Assembly (NCBI GenBank): GCA_028023455.1
Contig: JAQFVV010012507.1
Coordinates: forward strand, 2,119,456 to 2,183,455
Direction: 5' to 3'
DNA length: 64,000 nucleotides
Origin: Epiperipatus broadwayi
Taxonomy: Eukaryota; Onychophora; Udeonychophora; Euonychophora; Peripatidae
Of the stretch, positions 11,493 to 24,684 are shown in pieces. Made by a program: the position numbers and the translations under genes. The stretch's first letter is position 1, and each line of letters opens with the position of its first letter. The notes beneath the pieces were generated by a model. That model searched no databases. It had not been told where the DNA came from and saw nothing but the letters and a program-made list of their open reading frames with translations.

Positions 11493-12534
11493 GGCCTTAC
11501 TGCACTCACCTGACTTTTCCTTAGGACTGATATACAGATTGTATTAAAACTAGGAGTTGCTTTAAATTTCAAACAAGTTTAGAAATATTTTTTAACAGCA
11601 TTGTACAATTATTAATTGGTAAATGGAAATTTTAGATAAAGAAGAAAAGCCAAGAAACTTCATCAACCAATATTTGAATAATTATTATGTATTCTCCTCT
11701 ATAATTATATAACAAGACCTTTTATACACCTATGTTAAATGTATTGAAGGAAAGAAGTCAAACTTGACAAAATGCACCCCTGTCACTCTATGCAAGGCCA
11801 CAGGACCTGCACCAAATAATGATTCAAGTAAATACCATCCAAATGATAGAATGTAATCTATTTGTTTATAGTTACCCACTCTCCTGTGCACAATGTTCTG
11901 TTATTCGCACATAACTCCTATCAATTAAAGTAACAAAGTATTTTTGGAGCTTATCAGAATTGCACACAATGTTTTCATAATACATCACAACATGTTCTAT
12001 GTAGTCAACTGACATGTTTTTTCACTATTTATTTTTCAAAACTTCAGAAACAATGGAAAAGTGTACATTGTCCACAAGTAGCCATTTTATTTGTATATCA
12101 AAATGTTATTTTTTTTTTAAAGAGGGTGCATGTACATATTTTTACAGAAATTAGTTCTATTAGAGATTCAAAAGTGCTATTTTGTTGTAGAATTGAAAAC
12201 ATGGTGATGAAGTTGATTTTAGTTCTATCCAAAAAAAGTTACCATATATAAATACTTTAATCTGACTTATATTTAAATAATTAGGACCCCATAAATCATT
12301 AATATTTTTAATTATCAAAATTACCTAAATTGCAGTAATCTAATGGGGAAAAGACTGTATCATAATACATCCAAGTGGCATTTATTGATATTTTAATAAA
12401 TTCTAATGATAATTGTTGCTATTTTAATTATTTTATATAATGTGAAATAGATAATAAAAACAGTAATAAGAAATTATTTTCATTGAGATGGTAATAGGAT
12501 TATTAATATACATGTTGGTGACTAAAGGCAGAGG

Positions 12535-13130
12535 ACCCTTATTGTGGTCTCAATCTACCTTAGGTATCTACAACTGCAATTCACCTTCAAGTGAAGGAAA
12601 ATTGTATAAATTGAAAGAACAGTCTCATATTTAGTGACCTTGAAGTTGGAACAAAAATATAAAAACACTTGATTTAAAAAGTGAACATATACTTTAATAC
12701 AAAAGTGCAAATATTAGCAGTACAAGTAGAGTTGGATTCATTATAAAAAAATAATAGAAGAACATTGTGGAGATTTCTGATATTTCAGAAAGAATAACAA
12801 GAAACTATTTTTCAAATTAATGAAAGATATCAAATGCAGATAATTCAAATTTTTACTTTAACAAGTTGTCATTATGATAAAAAAGTAGATTTTTAAATGG
12901 ATGTGCTAAATGCTTTTGATCATACCATACATTTAAAAATTGTCATGAGAGACTTTAATGAGAAGATTGACAAATAATGGAAAAATGAAAATGAACAAAT
13001 TCAGTTATAATGACAGAAATGAGAGAGGACATAGACTTATGAAGTTGACACACAAACTGTATATTATGAATTATTTCTTTGAGAAAAATGTTAAATGAAT
13101 GTGAATTAAATAGATTAAAGATCAAAAGTG
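12535..13130 (+). mobile_element. RTE fragment, endonuclease part
   Basis: A degenerate plus-strand copy of the 5' half of the RTE family seen at 3896-7185. Recognisable peptides in changing frames are IYNCNSPSSEGKL, LYYKSANI, RVGFIIKK, YQMQIIQ, IVMRDFN (from the endonuclease GDFN motif), NDRNERGHRL and LYIMNYFFEKNVK. There are many stops and frameshifts and no RT part. It runs opposite to the two full-length copies. Confidence 0.75.
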
Positions 13131-15071
13131 TCATATATATGTGAACTTAATCCATGTCTAATGTATTGATTGGTTTGGGTAGTTATTATAAAAGTCATAT
13201 ATTTGTCTTTTTTCCTGAGTTTATTAAATACTATATTATCTCCCTATATAGTAATTAAATATTCCATGGATTATAGTTTATTAATAAAATAATCAAATAT
13301 TTAGCAATTTATGAAGTTCATTTTATGTGAATACTACAATTGTCAAATTAAAATTCTGTTCAAGAACCTTTAATTTCAAGTGTATTACTCTGCTACTTTC
13401 CTAAAATGCATAACACCATCTATATTATAAACAAGATTTTTTTTTATCCAACACACAAATCTAGATAAATAAATAAACTATATTTAATTGTTAAAAAAAA
13501 AATACCACTTTTTAAAATTATGATTTTTCAGAATGAAGTGAAATGGTGTTAATAGACGTAGTTGTGGCAGCAGTAATAGCCAAACTTAAATTCTCTGAAA
13601 TATTTTTATATCTTTAGGATGTAGTAAAAAAATGGTTGAATGAATCTTTTTTATAATTTGTGTAAAATATTTTTCTGTTATATAAAATAGTATTGATTCA
13701 CAACACTAATCCAAAGTTGTTTAAATAAACAAACAAATACCCATGTGATTTGGTGTTAGATTGATTAACACTGAAACTCAAAGTCCATGGATTAGTATTC
13801 CTTATGATCCTAAGCAATAAAAACAAAGAAATATGAAATTGTCAACATATATCTAAATAAACAAATAATTATATTCTCCTTAATTATTATTAATATGCTT
13901 TACAATTTTATAATTAGTTTTTTTTTTTTTTGTTTGTAATTTACATGTATAGTCTCAAAGATGTTTTTCTAAAGAGGACTTGTGATATAATTGAAGTGTA
14001 GTTTAAATAAATTATGAAAACAATTTACATAGGGTAATATTTAAACTATTTATATATAAGTATTGCTTTTAATTTATCCTTTATTTATAAAAGATTAATC
14101 TGAAGAATTAACATTTTATTAATTATTGAATGTTTATATTTTTAAAAATATTTTACTTTTTATGCACATATAATATGTAATAAATTATTTTATGCATCAC
14201 TTTATTATTGAATATTATAAGAAAAAATATTAATTTGGCATTCTCTATAAGTGAAACTGATGATAATATGTGGAAGGTTCAATAACACTATGTGCAAAAA
14301 TGTTCTCATAGTACTTTGCATACATTCAAGTCCTGATCATTATATAGCAAAATTTTGGATTAGCTGAACAATATGATATGCTCAACCATTGTTAATTACA
14401 GAGTTTTCATTGATTTGATATCTTTCACTGAAGGATTATCATTAATGCTTACATGTGCACCTTGGTTAAATGCAGGGTTTTCAGTTACTTGATATCTTTC
14501 ACAGAAAAAACTTTATCATTGCTATCGACTTATCATTATTATCTTGCTCTGGATATAATAACATTTAATATATAAATCTCTATATAATTCTCTTTAAAAG
14601 TATTTAGATGATACTAAGTTACTGAAGGTTTTTTTAAAGTTTACTTATTGTATTTTTATATATATATTTCATGATGATTACTAAATTTGTTTTATGATCG
14701 GCATATTAAAGGGACCGAATGGCTCTGAGCATTGATGATGATCAATACTGCTATAATGACTTCAGAACATTTATATAGCTTGTGATATATTCTTAAATTT
14801 ACAGTTATGATAACATTTACTTTTTTATAATACTTTGTCTCATGCCTTTTAATATGCATATTTTAAAATCGTCACAATAGATGCCTTTTGATAATTATCT
14901 GCTGCTGAGCTTATTTTGACTTTTTTATACTTACAATTGTTTCTGTTGATGATCTGCTGATAATTTGCTCTACTCTTACTGCTGTCAATCAAAAATAGTT
15001 GCTGATCTTTCTTGTTTTCATACATTCCCAATACACTATACTATCTATTACAATATATTTACTTATTTAAG

Positions 15072-15085
15072 CACTTGTCCAATAT
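15072..15085. repeat. Target-site duplication of RTE copy 2 (left)
   Basis: CACTTGTCCAATAT, identical to 18222-18235. Confidence 0.85.
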
Positions 15086-18000
15086 CATCATCATCATCAT
15101 CATCAACCATTATCAATCCTCTGCAGGATGAAGGTCTCTCCAAGTTCAATCCATCTTCTCCGATTTTAGCTTCTCTTCTTCACATCACCCCTGCACACTT
15201 TCTTATTTCATCCATCCATCTCACATGTGGTCTCTTTCTGGGTCTTTTACAATCTCTTGGAATACTGTTTAAGATTTCAATTGTCCATCTATTATCATCT
15301 CTTCTAGCAATATGTTCAGCCCAACTTCACTTCAGTCTTTTAATTTTTTCAATGAGGTCAATAACACCTGTTTGTTCTCTTACCCATATATTGTGTTTTC
15401 GATCTTTCTTGTTATTCCCAACATACATCTTTTTATACTTCTTTGAGTGGTCTGAAGTCTCTGTATTGCTCTTCTATTAAGTGTCCAAGTCTCAGATCCA
15501 TAAGTAAGTAATGGTAAAACACATTTATTAAAAACCTTCCTTTTCAAACACATAGGCATATTTCCTTTTAATATCAAGTTATTTCTACCAAAAGCATTCC
15601 AACCAAGTTTAATTGTATGATTAATTTAATTCATTATGTTTCCATCTGTATTAATAATCTGACCAAGGTATTTATAACTGTTAACTTCTTCTAACTCATC
15701 ACAATCAATCTTTATTTTTATATTTTGATAAAATCCATTAAACATTACTTTAGTCTTTTTAACATTTATCTTTAGTCCTACTTTCCTACTTTCATCTGAT
15801 AACTCCTGCAACATTTCCTGCAGCTCTAAAGCATTATTTGCAAAAACAACTACATCATCTGCAAAATCTAAATGACTTCAATAATATCCATTTACTTTCA
15901 GTCCTTTAGCTTCTCATTTTAATCCACAAAATACTTCTTGCAGCACTGCTGTAAAAAGTTTTGGAGATATGAAGTCACCCTGTCTTACACCCTTCTCAAT
16001 GCTGACTTTCCTAGTATCATTATGTAATCTAATTGTTGCTGTTGCATTTTTATAAATATTTTTTTAAATATGACATCCTGGATTTATACCTTGATGATCC
16101 AATGGTTTAATCACTGAAGAAATGTTTATAGAATCAAATACTTTTTCATAATCTACAAATCCAAAGCATAATGTCAACTCATATTCATTTTGTCCTTTCT
16201 ATAACATCTCTCAATACCTGGATATGATCTATTGTACTAAAACCACTTTTAAATCCAGCTTGTTCTCTTGGATGGTGGAAATCCAATGTTCTCTGTAGAC
16301 GAGTTGTAATTGTCTTGGTAAAAATTTTGTATAAACTGATAAAAGGCTGATATGTCTGTAATTTCTAATATCTTCTTTGTCACTTTTTTAAATATTAATA
16401 TCAATACCGCATTCTTCCAATCATCTGGTACGTCTTTATCATTTAGACATTTGGTACATAACTTTGCTAAAAAAATTTCTATTTCTTCACCTGCTTCTTT
16501 TAATATATCAATTATAATTCCATTATTACCTGAATTCTTTCCTTTCTTCATACATTTAATTGCATGTCTCACTTCTTCATTTAAAATTGTGGGCAATTCG
16601 GAAGATATAATAGATATAGGAGGTACTTGTTCTTTATTACTATATAATTCTTGATAAAAGTCTTCTACCCATTTCATGATATCATCTCTCTTTTTAGTAA
16701 TAATTTCTTCTTTTTTTTTTTATTTCAGATACCAATACTAAAATGTTGTTTTACACTCTTGAGATTTTTATTTTCTTTTATAGCTTTCCTTGTTACTTCC
16801 CAGATATACTTTCTTATATCATATTCAACTCTTTTCTGCGCCATTTTACAAAATTCGAGATAATCAGTCCTTTTTAATGCATTATATTTGTATATCTTCA
16901 TATTCATTCTTTTCTTCATAAATTCTCTAGTCTCAGTAGAAATTTTATTGGTCAATTGCTGCTTTTTTCTACCAGCTATCTTTGTTGCAGTTTTTAAAAG
17001 TGTATCAGTTATTTTTATTAATTTCAATCAAATCTGAATCATGTTCAAAATGTACTAATACTTGAAAATGATTTGTAAGTTCTAATTTAAATTCATTAGA
17101 ATGTTTCTGAAGATTAGTAATATCAACGGTAAATATTGTTTTTCTTAATAATTTTTGTCTCTCTAATTTTGCATTAACACATATCTTACATCTTACTAAT
17201 AGTCAAAATATAATCCAATTCTGCTATACCTTCATTTGGATGCATCCATGTCTATTTTCTTTTAACATTTTTCTCAAAAAAAGAATTCATAATATAAAGT
17301 TTTTTTTTCTTCTGCAAACTCCATAAGTCTATGTTGTCTTACCTACAGCACTTCCATCTTTCATTTGTTTACCAATTCTCACATTAAAATCTCCCATAAC
17401 AATTTTAAAATGTTGTTTACTCTGATCAAAAGCCTTTTGTACATCCATATAAAAATCTTCTACTACTTCATCCACTATGAGAACTTGTTGGAGCATAACC
17501 CTGAATTATCTGCATTTGATGTCTGCTATTAAGTTGTATAACTAATCTTGCCACTCTATCTGATACACCATCAATTTCCACAATGTTGTTCTTCCACTTT
17601 TTATTTATAACGAATCCTACGCCACTTTTATTTCCAATATTTGTACCTTTATAATAGAGTACATGTCCACTTTTAAAATCAATTGTCTCTTCACCTTTTC
17701 TTTTAATTTCACAAAGTCCAATAATGTCCCATTTAATATGGGAATTCTTCTAATTCTTGCAATCTTTATTCATGTGAAAGTGATCTGCAGTTGTAAGTAC
17801 CTACATAAAAAGTCATCATCAAATGGCAGCCTGGGTCTGCAGTCAGGGGTTTCTTAGCACCCTCCGCCTTCGGCTGCCAACTGCTGCATTGGTTTGTGAC
17901 CTTACAGCCTCCTGGGAACAAGGGCCATGATTTATTTTTGTCTATTGTAATTGTATATATTGGAAAAATATTTACACAAACATTCATTCTGCCTTATCAG

Positions 18001-18221
18001 GCAACTGAGAAGGAACACCATGGTTTTTCTTGATGTTAAACTCAGATGTAAAAAGCCCATCCATGTTCGTATACTATATGAATAATCACATAGTAATAAT
18101 GGCTGCATCGACAAGAAAGTATGGAGTGGACATAATGAATTTGCCCTGCTAGGTTTCTTTAAGGCCTCCAAGAGGAATCAAAAGGTCTCCTTTCAGTTAA
18201 TAGCAAACTCCTTTCTGCAGC
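15086..18221 (-). mobile_element. RTE-clade retrotransposon, full length but decayed
   Basis: This minus-strand copy is collinear with 3896-7185 from the (GAT)n 3' tail (15086-15104) to the 5' end 'gcagcc' on the plus strand at about 18221. A perfect 14-bp target duplication borders it. The single frame is broken into pieces at 17766-17987 (N-terminus, PGGCKVTNQ, TYNCRSL), 16725-17027, 16249-16677 (fingers region), 15626-15814 and 15380-15577 (C-terminal part). Frameshifts, stops and small deletions separate them, and the endonuclease centre around 17180-17340 has lost bases. It cannot encode a working protein. The intact duplication shows that the two flanks have stayed linked since insertion. 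Confidence 0.87.
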
Positions 18222-18235
18222 CACTTGTCCAATAT
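18222..18235. repeat. Target-site duplication of RTE copy 2 (right)
   Basis: CACTTGTCCAATAT, identical to 15072-15085. Confidence 0.85.
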
Positions 18236-18672
18236 AGAGTGTATTAGTAAAATAATTCTCAGGAAGAAAACAAAAACAAATAAAGAAAATAAAGAAATGC
18301 AAAATGTGAGAAAGATAATATGTAGATGTCGATTTTCCTTTTGAATAAATTCTTTTATAAAACAAGATATAATTAATTGACAAATATATTATACTTAGCT
18401 ATGGCGTCATAAATAATAAAAACAAGAGCAACAATAGTCATATTTATAATTTATATTTGCAGTTATTGTTCATTTTTTAGGATAAACTGTTTTATACTCA
18501 TTATTTTGTGGTTTAGTTCATTTAGTAGTATTAAAAACCTCCAAAAGAGGGCAGGAGTAAATAGTATTGTTTAATTCATTGTCATTTTTTTTTTCACTGT
18601 TTAAAAAGAACTCATTCCAACAACACTATATATGTAGGTGAATTTCGTTTTTTAAGGATATTTATTATTGTA

Positions 18673-18691
18673 TGTGTGCGCGCGCGCGTGT
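18673..18691. repeat. Alternating GT/GC tract
   Basis: 'gtgtgcgcgcgcgcgtg' is a short alternating purine-pyrimidine run, a sequence type able to adopt Z-DNA. It sits in a locally CpG-richer stretch (18650-19160). Confidence 0.7.
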
Positions 18692-19452
18692 TTTTTTAAT
18701 GCTGGATTGGATGAAAAAGAGAAAAAAACGCTGGTGTCAAAGAATGCGAGAAGCAGGAAGAGGCACTTGTAGAACAATTTGTAATAATTAGCTGATATTT
18801 CTAGAAACTAAAGCTTTTTCTAAGCTCACTGTTTATCACAAAACACTTGCGCTTTCATCTTTTAAGTGACTGCCTCATATTCTATAAATTGAAGACAATG
18901 ACTTTCTTTGTAAAGTTTTTATATACAAATAAACATAAAAATTAATGACCTTAAGATTTCATGAAACTTTTTTACTTCTCCACCTCCGATAGTAATTAAA
19001 ATAAAAAACAAATGTGTGCATATATATATTTGTGTTCTCGTAAAGTGTACCTGCTTGTATAATGAATTGCCGTACATGGTTTGATGCAGTAACAAATGAG
19101 TGGAGTTCCTGGATTGCGATTCAATTTGAAATGCTCAGATTTCTTATGAACTCGCGAGCAACAATTCTTTCGATTATTTATTTAATAAAGAAATTTATTC
19201 ATTTATTATTCTATTATTTAACATAAACTCATTTAACAAAGTATTTTAAGTTTTTAAGTAATGGATTATAATTAGTAATTGATATAATTTAAATTATTAT
19301 TATTTTTTTTTTTGCATTTGTCAAATGATATATATATATATTGGTGATTTAGAAATAAATTAACCGAAGATCTAAAAATATAAGGGCATTCCAAATTATT
19401 TGGATATAAGTAATTATTTTTTGGAAATGCTTATAATTTTCTTTCACCACAG

Positions 19453-19560
19453 GGAAAATTGGAGATATTTATCTTCCTGGTCGAGGATTAATGGAGTTAG
19501 CTTTGTCTATCAATGCTTTTTCATCACCTGGTAATAGCATCAAACAGTCCCCCTTTCCTC
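19453..19560 (+). CDS. FERM-domain gene, internal exon
   Basis: A 108-base exon between tttcaccacag and gtaagt. It encodes, in two pieces, KIGDIYLPGRGLMELALSI and NAFSSPGNSIKQSPFP. Two leading bases complete a Gly codon from the 11159 exon, and one C trails. The frame is open throughout and the splice sites are strong. No known domain is recognised; this is the region just after the FERM lobe, and the second half is Ser/Pro-rich like a linker. Confidence 0.78.
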
Positions 19561-21676
19561 GTAAGTATATATTTTGGGGACTCGATATAGCTTATGGTTG
19601 CGCTAATAGCTGAGGAAAAAAAAGATAACAAAATAAAGATGCCGCCTGAATAACTAATTTAATACTATAAATGCTAAACTAATTTAATTTATGATCGTTT
19701 ATAATGTTGAATTACTTTCAAATGGTATTTATGCGATTATGTATATATATATGTTTAGATTATGCATGATGGGGATTTTTTTTTTCACTAAGCTTTTTTT
19801 AAAATAAATAATTTGCGTACTTAAATGTACAGTTCAGTTGCAGAGCATATACATTTTTTTTTAACAAATGTTCATTTTTAATGCTGTTATTACATATTCC
19901 TTTACATACATCATACACCTACTTTCATTCTTCAGATATTCAAATTTTTACATGCATAGTATACAATCTAATTTTGAGATGTCATTTTATGTATATCATA
20001 AGTGAAATGTTAAATATACAGTTATGGGGAAAAAAATATGCCGTTAGTTTTAGTTAATGAGTAATATTTAATGATTGTGACAATAATAGTCTCTTAGTGA
20101 CTTTACAGTTAATCTTTCTGTGTTGTATTCTGATCAAGGAATAGTTGAATTTACAATTATAGATTATTTGGATAGTATAATCTTTTCAAATATAAGCATG
20201 TTATTAATGAGATTTAAAAATATGAATTTGGGAGATTTATTTTAGTGTAAAGAAAGTGTCCATAAAAAAAGGATTAAATAGAATTTATTTTCAAAATGTT
20301 TAATCATTCCATCATAGAAATATATGTTTATATATAATAATAATAAGAATACTCAATGATTAAAACTGTTATCTTCATGCACCTAGTCGTGTAGCCAAAA
20401 ATGTAACAGAAAGTATATATACATATGCTATAAAAAAGAACAAGACTATTTTACATGACCATACTCTGGACACCAAAATGTAACAGAATATTAATGTATT
20501 TTATTAAAATTTGGGCAGCAATAGTATAAAAAAATGTATATACTAGTATGCGTAGCTCAGATAGCATGACTTTACTAACCTCTTGATTTTTTGATTCAGT
20601 TAAAATAATAAATATTATCATCATAAATCATTCAAAATTAACCAACATGTTGATAGCCAAAATAATATGCACACTACTTTAAAACTAGAAGATCAAAAGT
20701 AATTATATGTAATGACTGAATTTGTACTTTAATTTATATAACTATTTTAAAAGTGAATTCAAGACATATTATGACTTTAATCTTGCTTACAAATGAATTT
20801 AGAATAATCATAACCTCTATCATAATAGACTCATATATTTACAAGGTGCCAATGATTCTGTGCATTGATAATTATTCTATTTAGTAAATAAATAATTCAA
20901 TAAATAAATGATGTATTTATTATCTAGTAAATATGTTGTTTGGAATATGTGAATCAATTCTTTATAAATAAAATAACTTTTTGAATAGGTAAATCAAATG
21001 ATGCATAGATTAAGAATAAATGTAAATTTATTAAGATACTAATACAAAATTGAATTCAACATTTATAAATTTAAAATAACCCATGGTATTATTATAATCT
21101 ATTCTGGATATATTGCAATTACTAAGTTGCAATATAGACTTTAAATATTAGTAAATATGTATGTTCACAATTAAAATAAAAGGTTGGTAGTACATACAAT
21201 CTTTCACACACACAGAAAAAATATTTTCCCTTTTTTTAAAAAAATATCTTTTATATCTTTACCATTATTTATAGATGTTCCAAATAAAAATTTAAACATT
21301 AATTATATTTTAAATTTTGATTTATTTTACTCATAGTGTTAATGCTAATCAATTCAAATCTTATTTATTTGATTTATTCATTAAGTTTCTATTGAATAAT
21401 ATAATAAACTATATTGTTACTTTAGATTTTAAAGAAAGAATTTTAAATAGATATCTATTAATGTATTATTATTATTATTCTTTTTAACTATTGTAGATAA
21501 ATTAAAAATAAATTTAATGAAGAATTTTCAGAAATCATTTATTTATGCCAGTGTTTATTATCCTGGTCATTTTAAACATTCTCTAATTACATTTCCATTT
21601 TTAGCGATATTTTCTGTAACATTCCCACAATGGTGTATGATGATATATGACTCCATGGGCATTATTTTTAGATAGT

Positions 21677-21684
21677 ATCTAGCC
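21677..21684. repeat. hAT target-site duplication (left)
   Basis: ATCTAGCC, matching ATCTAGCT at 24677-24684 in 7 of 8 positions. Eight bases is the diagnostic length for hAT insertions. Confidence 0.75.
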
Positions 21685-24676
21685 CAGCCATAATCAACCT
21701 GAAACCCACAGGCTGCATGCAGCCCACTAAGCTTTTATCTGCAGCCCAGCAATAGACTGATGGTTAGCAGATGTGACAACACACTTCTTAATTAACAAAT
21801 AACCATGTGTGACTGATTTTTTTTATTGACACACTAATACTGTTATCTGTTTTTTTTTTTTTTTTTTAATTTCACAGATTTGAAAAACCTTCTAAGTCTA
21901 CACTGGAAGTGCCCAAATATCTTCATATACGGCTTGTATTCACTCTCAACTTGTTATCTTTAGCATTATTTTGCTGATTTTAGTACCTTCAGTATTTTTT
22001 TACATGTAAAAAATCAATAATATTTAAATTTAATGGTATAACAATGATACAAATCTATCTTTTCAAGCTTCTGATTGGTTGTTTCCCTTTTCTGTAGGGG
22101 AACATCAATCCATGTCTTTGACAGTTGTATTTCTACGTTTTGAATTCAAAAACAAAAACATAATTTGCTAGACTTCTTTTTACCCACTTGTTTGTTTTTC
22201 AGATTTTATTCAAAAATATTTACTTTTACACTAAAACATATTGATAAGGAATTCAATGAATTACATCTGGAATTTATAATTGGATGGTAAGCATTTATTT
22301 TAATTTGACAGCGTGAGATTATTATCATCAATTATAAATATAAATTTATTTTTTAAAAATCTTTTTGTAATTGGACAAATTATGAATTTGCATTTTAGAT
22401 ACTAAACTAAAACAAATATAATTTTAAAAAGACAAATATATTTATTGCAGATTGTATAATTGACCATTCAGAAGTTTGAAACTTTAATTCAATCTGCCAA
22501 TAGTCCATGTTTTTGAAGGCAAGGTGGTACATGTTAGTTTCATATGTGAATTACTATACACACAGACATATAGTATTTTATATCAACCTACAATTTAAAC
22601 ACTATAATGATGTTTTCAAGCAACAAACAAAAGTTATTGGTTGAAAATAGAATATTTCAAGAAAACTAGGAAGAGAAATATTTTGTTGTGTTAAATAACA
22701 AAGGTTCAGTAATGTGTTTTATTTGTTGAAAAAGGATCACATTAAAAAAAATATAACATTGATCATCATTAACTACTAAACATAAATTGTTTAATGACAC
22801 TTTTGTTCATGGGCAAGTGAAAAATTTGCTTTCTTCAAGAAATCATTGCAACAACAACAAAATATGACAGTGGCAATCTCACAAGAAGTAACGGTGACCC
22901 GAGCATCATATGAAATTTGTTATATACTTGGCAAAAATATGAAACCATTTATGGATGCTGAAGTTGTGAAAGAATGTTTCATAAATGCTTCGACTATATT
23001 ATTTGATAAATTTAATAATAAAAGTCAAATATTATTATAAATTAAGAAATTACAAACGTCAGATTCTACCTCCATTAGATGTATTGAAGCTATTGCAAAA
23101 CATATTTTTGATAATATAATAGAAGATTTGAAAAACTGGAAATATTTTAGTTTGGCTGTTGATTCAAATACTGACATTTCAATAACATCACAATGTGCTA
23201 TTTTCATCAGATACTGTAGGGAACAGAATTCAATTTGTAAAGATTTTTTGAAATTTCTTCCTATGAAGGATCAAACTAGAGGTAGTCATTTTCTCAATAG
23301 TATTTGAATTTTTCTGGAGAATAATAATTTTGAAATAAAAAAATTGGTTTATGTGTACACAGATGGATTCCCTTCAATGATTGGATCTGAAAAGGGATTT
23401 GTTTACCTATTAAAAAAGAAATATAATCTAACAAATCTCTTATTATTTTATTGACCTGGGGGCATATATATCCATTAAAGAAATAGATACTGAATTATAT
23501 TTGAGTCTGAGAATTGAACCACAGAAAATTAAAAAATCTTTGGGAAGAAATAAATAGTAATTATGTTGATGTACTTTTGCATACTTCGGTGTGATGGCTA
23601 AGCAGAGGTAAAGTTTTAGATCCCCTTTTTTATTATGTCATGAAATTATTTCATTTTTACAAGAAAACAATAAAATTTATAATAAGCTTGACAGTGATGG
23701 ATGGTGGTGACTTTTAGCATTTTTATGTGACATCACAGAAAAAACTTTATGATCTTAATGTTAGTTTGCAAGGCAAACATAAAATTATTTCACAAATGGC
23801 AAGTAAAGTATTTGTTTTTGAAGAATAACTAAATATTTATTACCAAGATATACAAAACCAAATACTACATTATTTTCCAACATTGACAAATACTAAGCAA
23901 GATGGTTTTGACATTTCTTCAGAAAACTATGTAATTATTTCAAATTATTTAGCTATCTTATTGAAAGAATTTAAAAGTAGATTTCAAGGTTTAAGAAATA
24001 TTAAGAATTGCCTCTTACTTATAGAAAATTTCTGACTCTTAGAAATAGTAACTATTACACAATCAGCTGCATAGCAACTATTACACAATTAGCTGCATTT
24101 TGACATAGTTATGTTATGCTATTTGATGAATTTGTTGAATTTTAAAATGACACAAATTTGGAAGCCATTTTTAATGAAAAAAGAGAGGGGAAAAAGTGTA
24201 TGGAATTTTGGAAATTAGTGCCCGAAAAATATAAAACTGGCAAAAAGTGTGCGCAAATGTTGCTCACATTGTTTGCATCAATATATCTTTGTGAATCATC
24301 TTATTCGAAAATGAAATATGTGAAGAATGTATATAGAAACAGTCCAACTGATTCACACCTTGATATATCAAGAGTAGCATGTAGTGCTTATAAATCAAAT
24401 TTATCTAAAATTGTTAAAGGTTTATCTCAATATCAAAAATCACATTGATATTTAAATAAATGTTTATATCAAATAAAAGTGTTTGCAGTTTATTAATGTG
24501 TTAATTTTAAGATATAGTAAAGTGATCAACAACCTATGTCATGCATGACTTGAGAAGTGAGATATTTTTTCATGTTACACCAATTGGTTGCTGATTACTT
24601 ATATAGCATGTTCTATCTGCTTGATGTAGCATACAAATATATGAGGCCCAGGAAAGAAAACGATTGAGTACTGCTG
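21685..24676 (+). mobile_element. hAT DNA transposon, full length, decayed
   Basis: The left end CAGCCATAATCAACCTG and the inverted right end CAGCAGTACTCAATCG form hAT-type terminal repeats, flanked by an 8-bp duplication. The total is 2992 bp. The subterminal region is rich in 'gcagccc'-like motifs on the left. A transposase relic fills 22840-24448. Confidence 0.82.
22840..24448 (+). pseudogene. hAT transposase pseudogene (GTF2IRD2/ZBED-like)
   Basis: Open pieces in the expected order: 22846-23040 (ASYEICYILGKNMKPFMDAE, then KECFINAS), 23041-23306 (IEAIAKHIFDNI, LAVDSNTDIS, which carries the catalytic-region Asp), about 23325-23430 (LVYVYTDGFPSMIGSEKGF), and 24158-24448 (the hAT dimerisation region SIYLCESSYSKMKYVKN, then YRNSPTDSHLDISR). 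The usual SYxIAxxIAKxxKPFxxGExIKEC and CESxFSxMNxIKxxxRxxLTDxHL patterns of this hAT group are recognisable. Stops at 23038 and near 23305, and frameshifts in the middle, show it is dead. Confidence 0.82.
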
Positions 24677-24684
24677 ATCTAGCT
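24677..24684. repeat. hAT target-site duplication (right)
   Basis: ATCTAGCT, see 21677-21684. Confidence 0.75.

Larger units (their letters stand above)
11251..19452 (+). other. Intron of the FERM-domain gene (8.2 kb)
   Basis: Runs from gtaagt to ttcaccacag. It contains a (TA)n tract, an RTE fragment (plus strand) and the decayed RTE copy 2 (minus strand). The stretches 11490-12530, 13140-15070 and 18240-19450 are otherwise AT-rich sequence without recognised features. Confidence 0.6.

Noticed and set aside
14965-15480. 171-codon plus-strand open frame
   Set aside because: Most of it is the antisense shadow of the RTE copy 2 C-terminus, and the Ser run is the (ATC)n tail read in frame.
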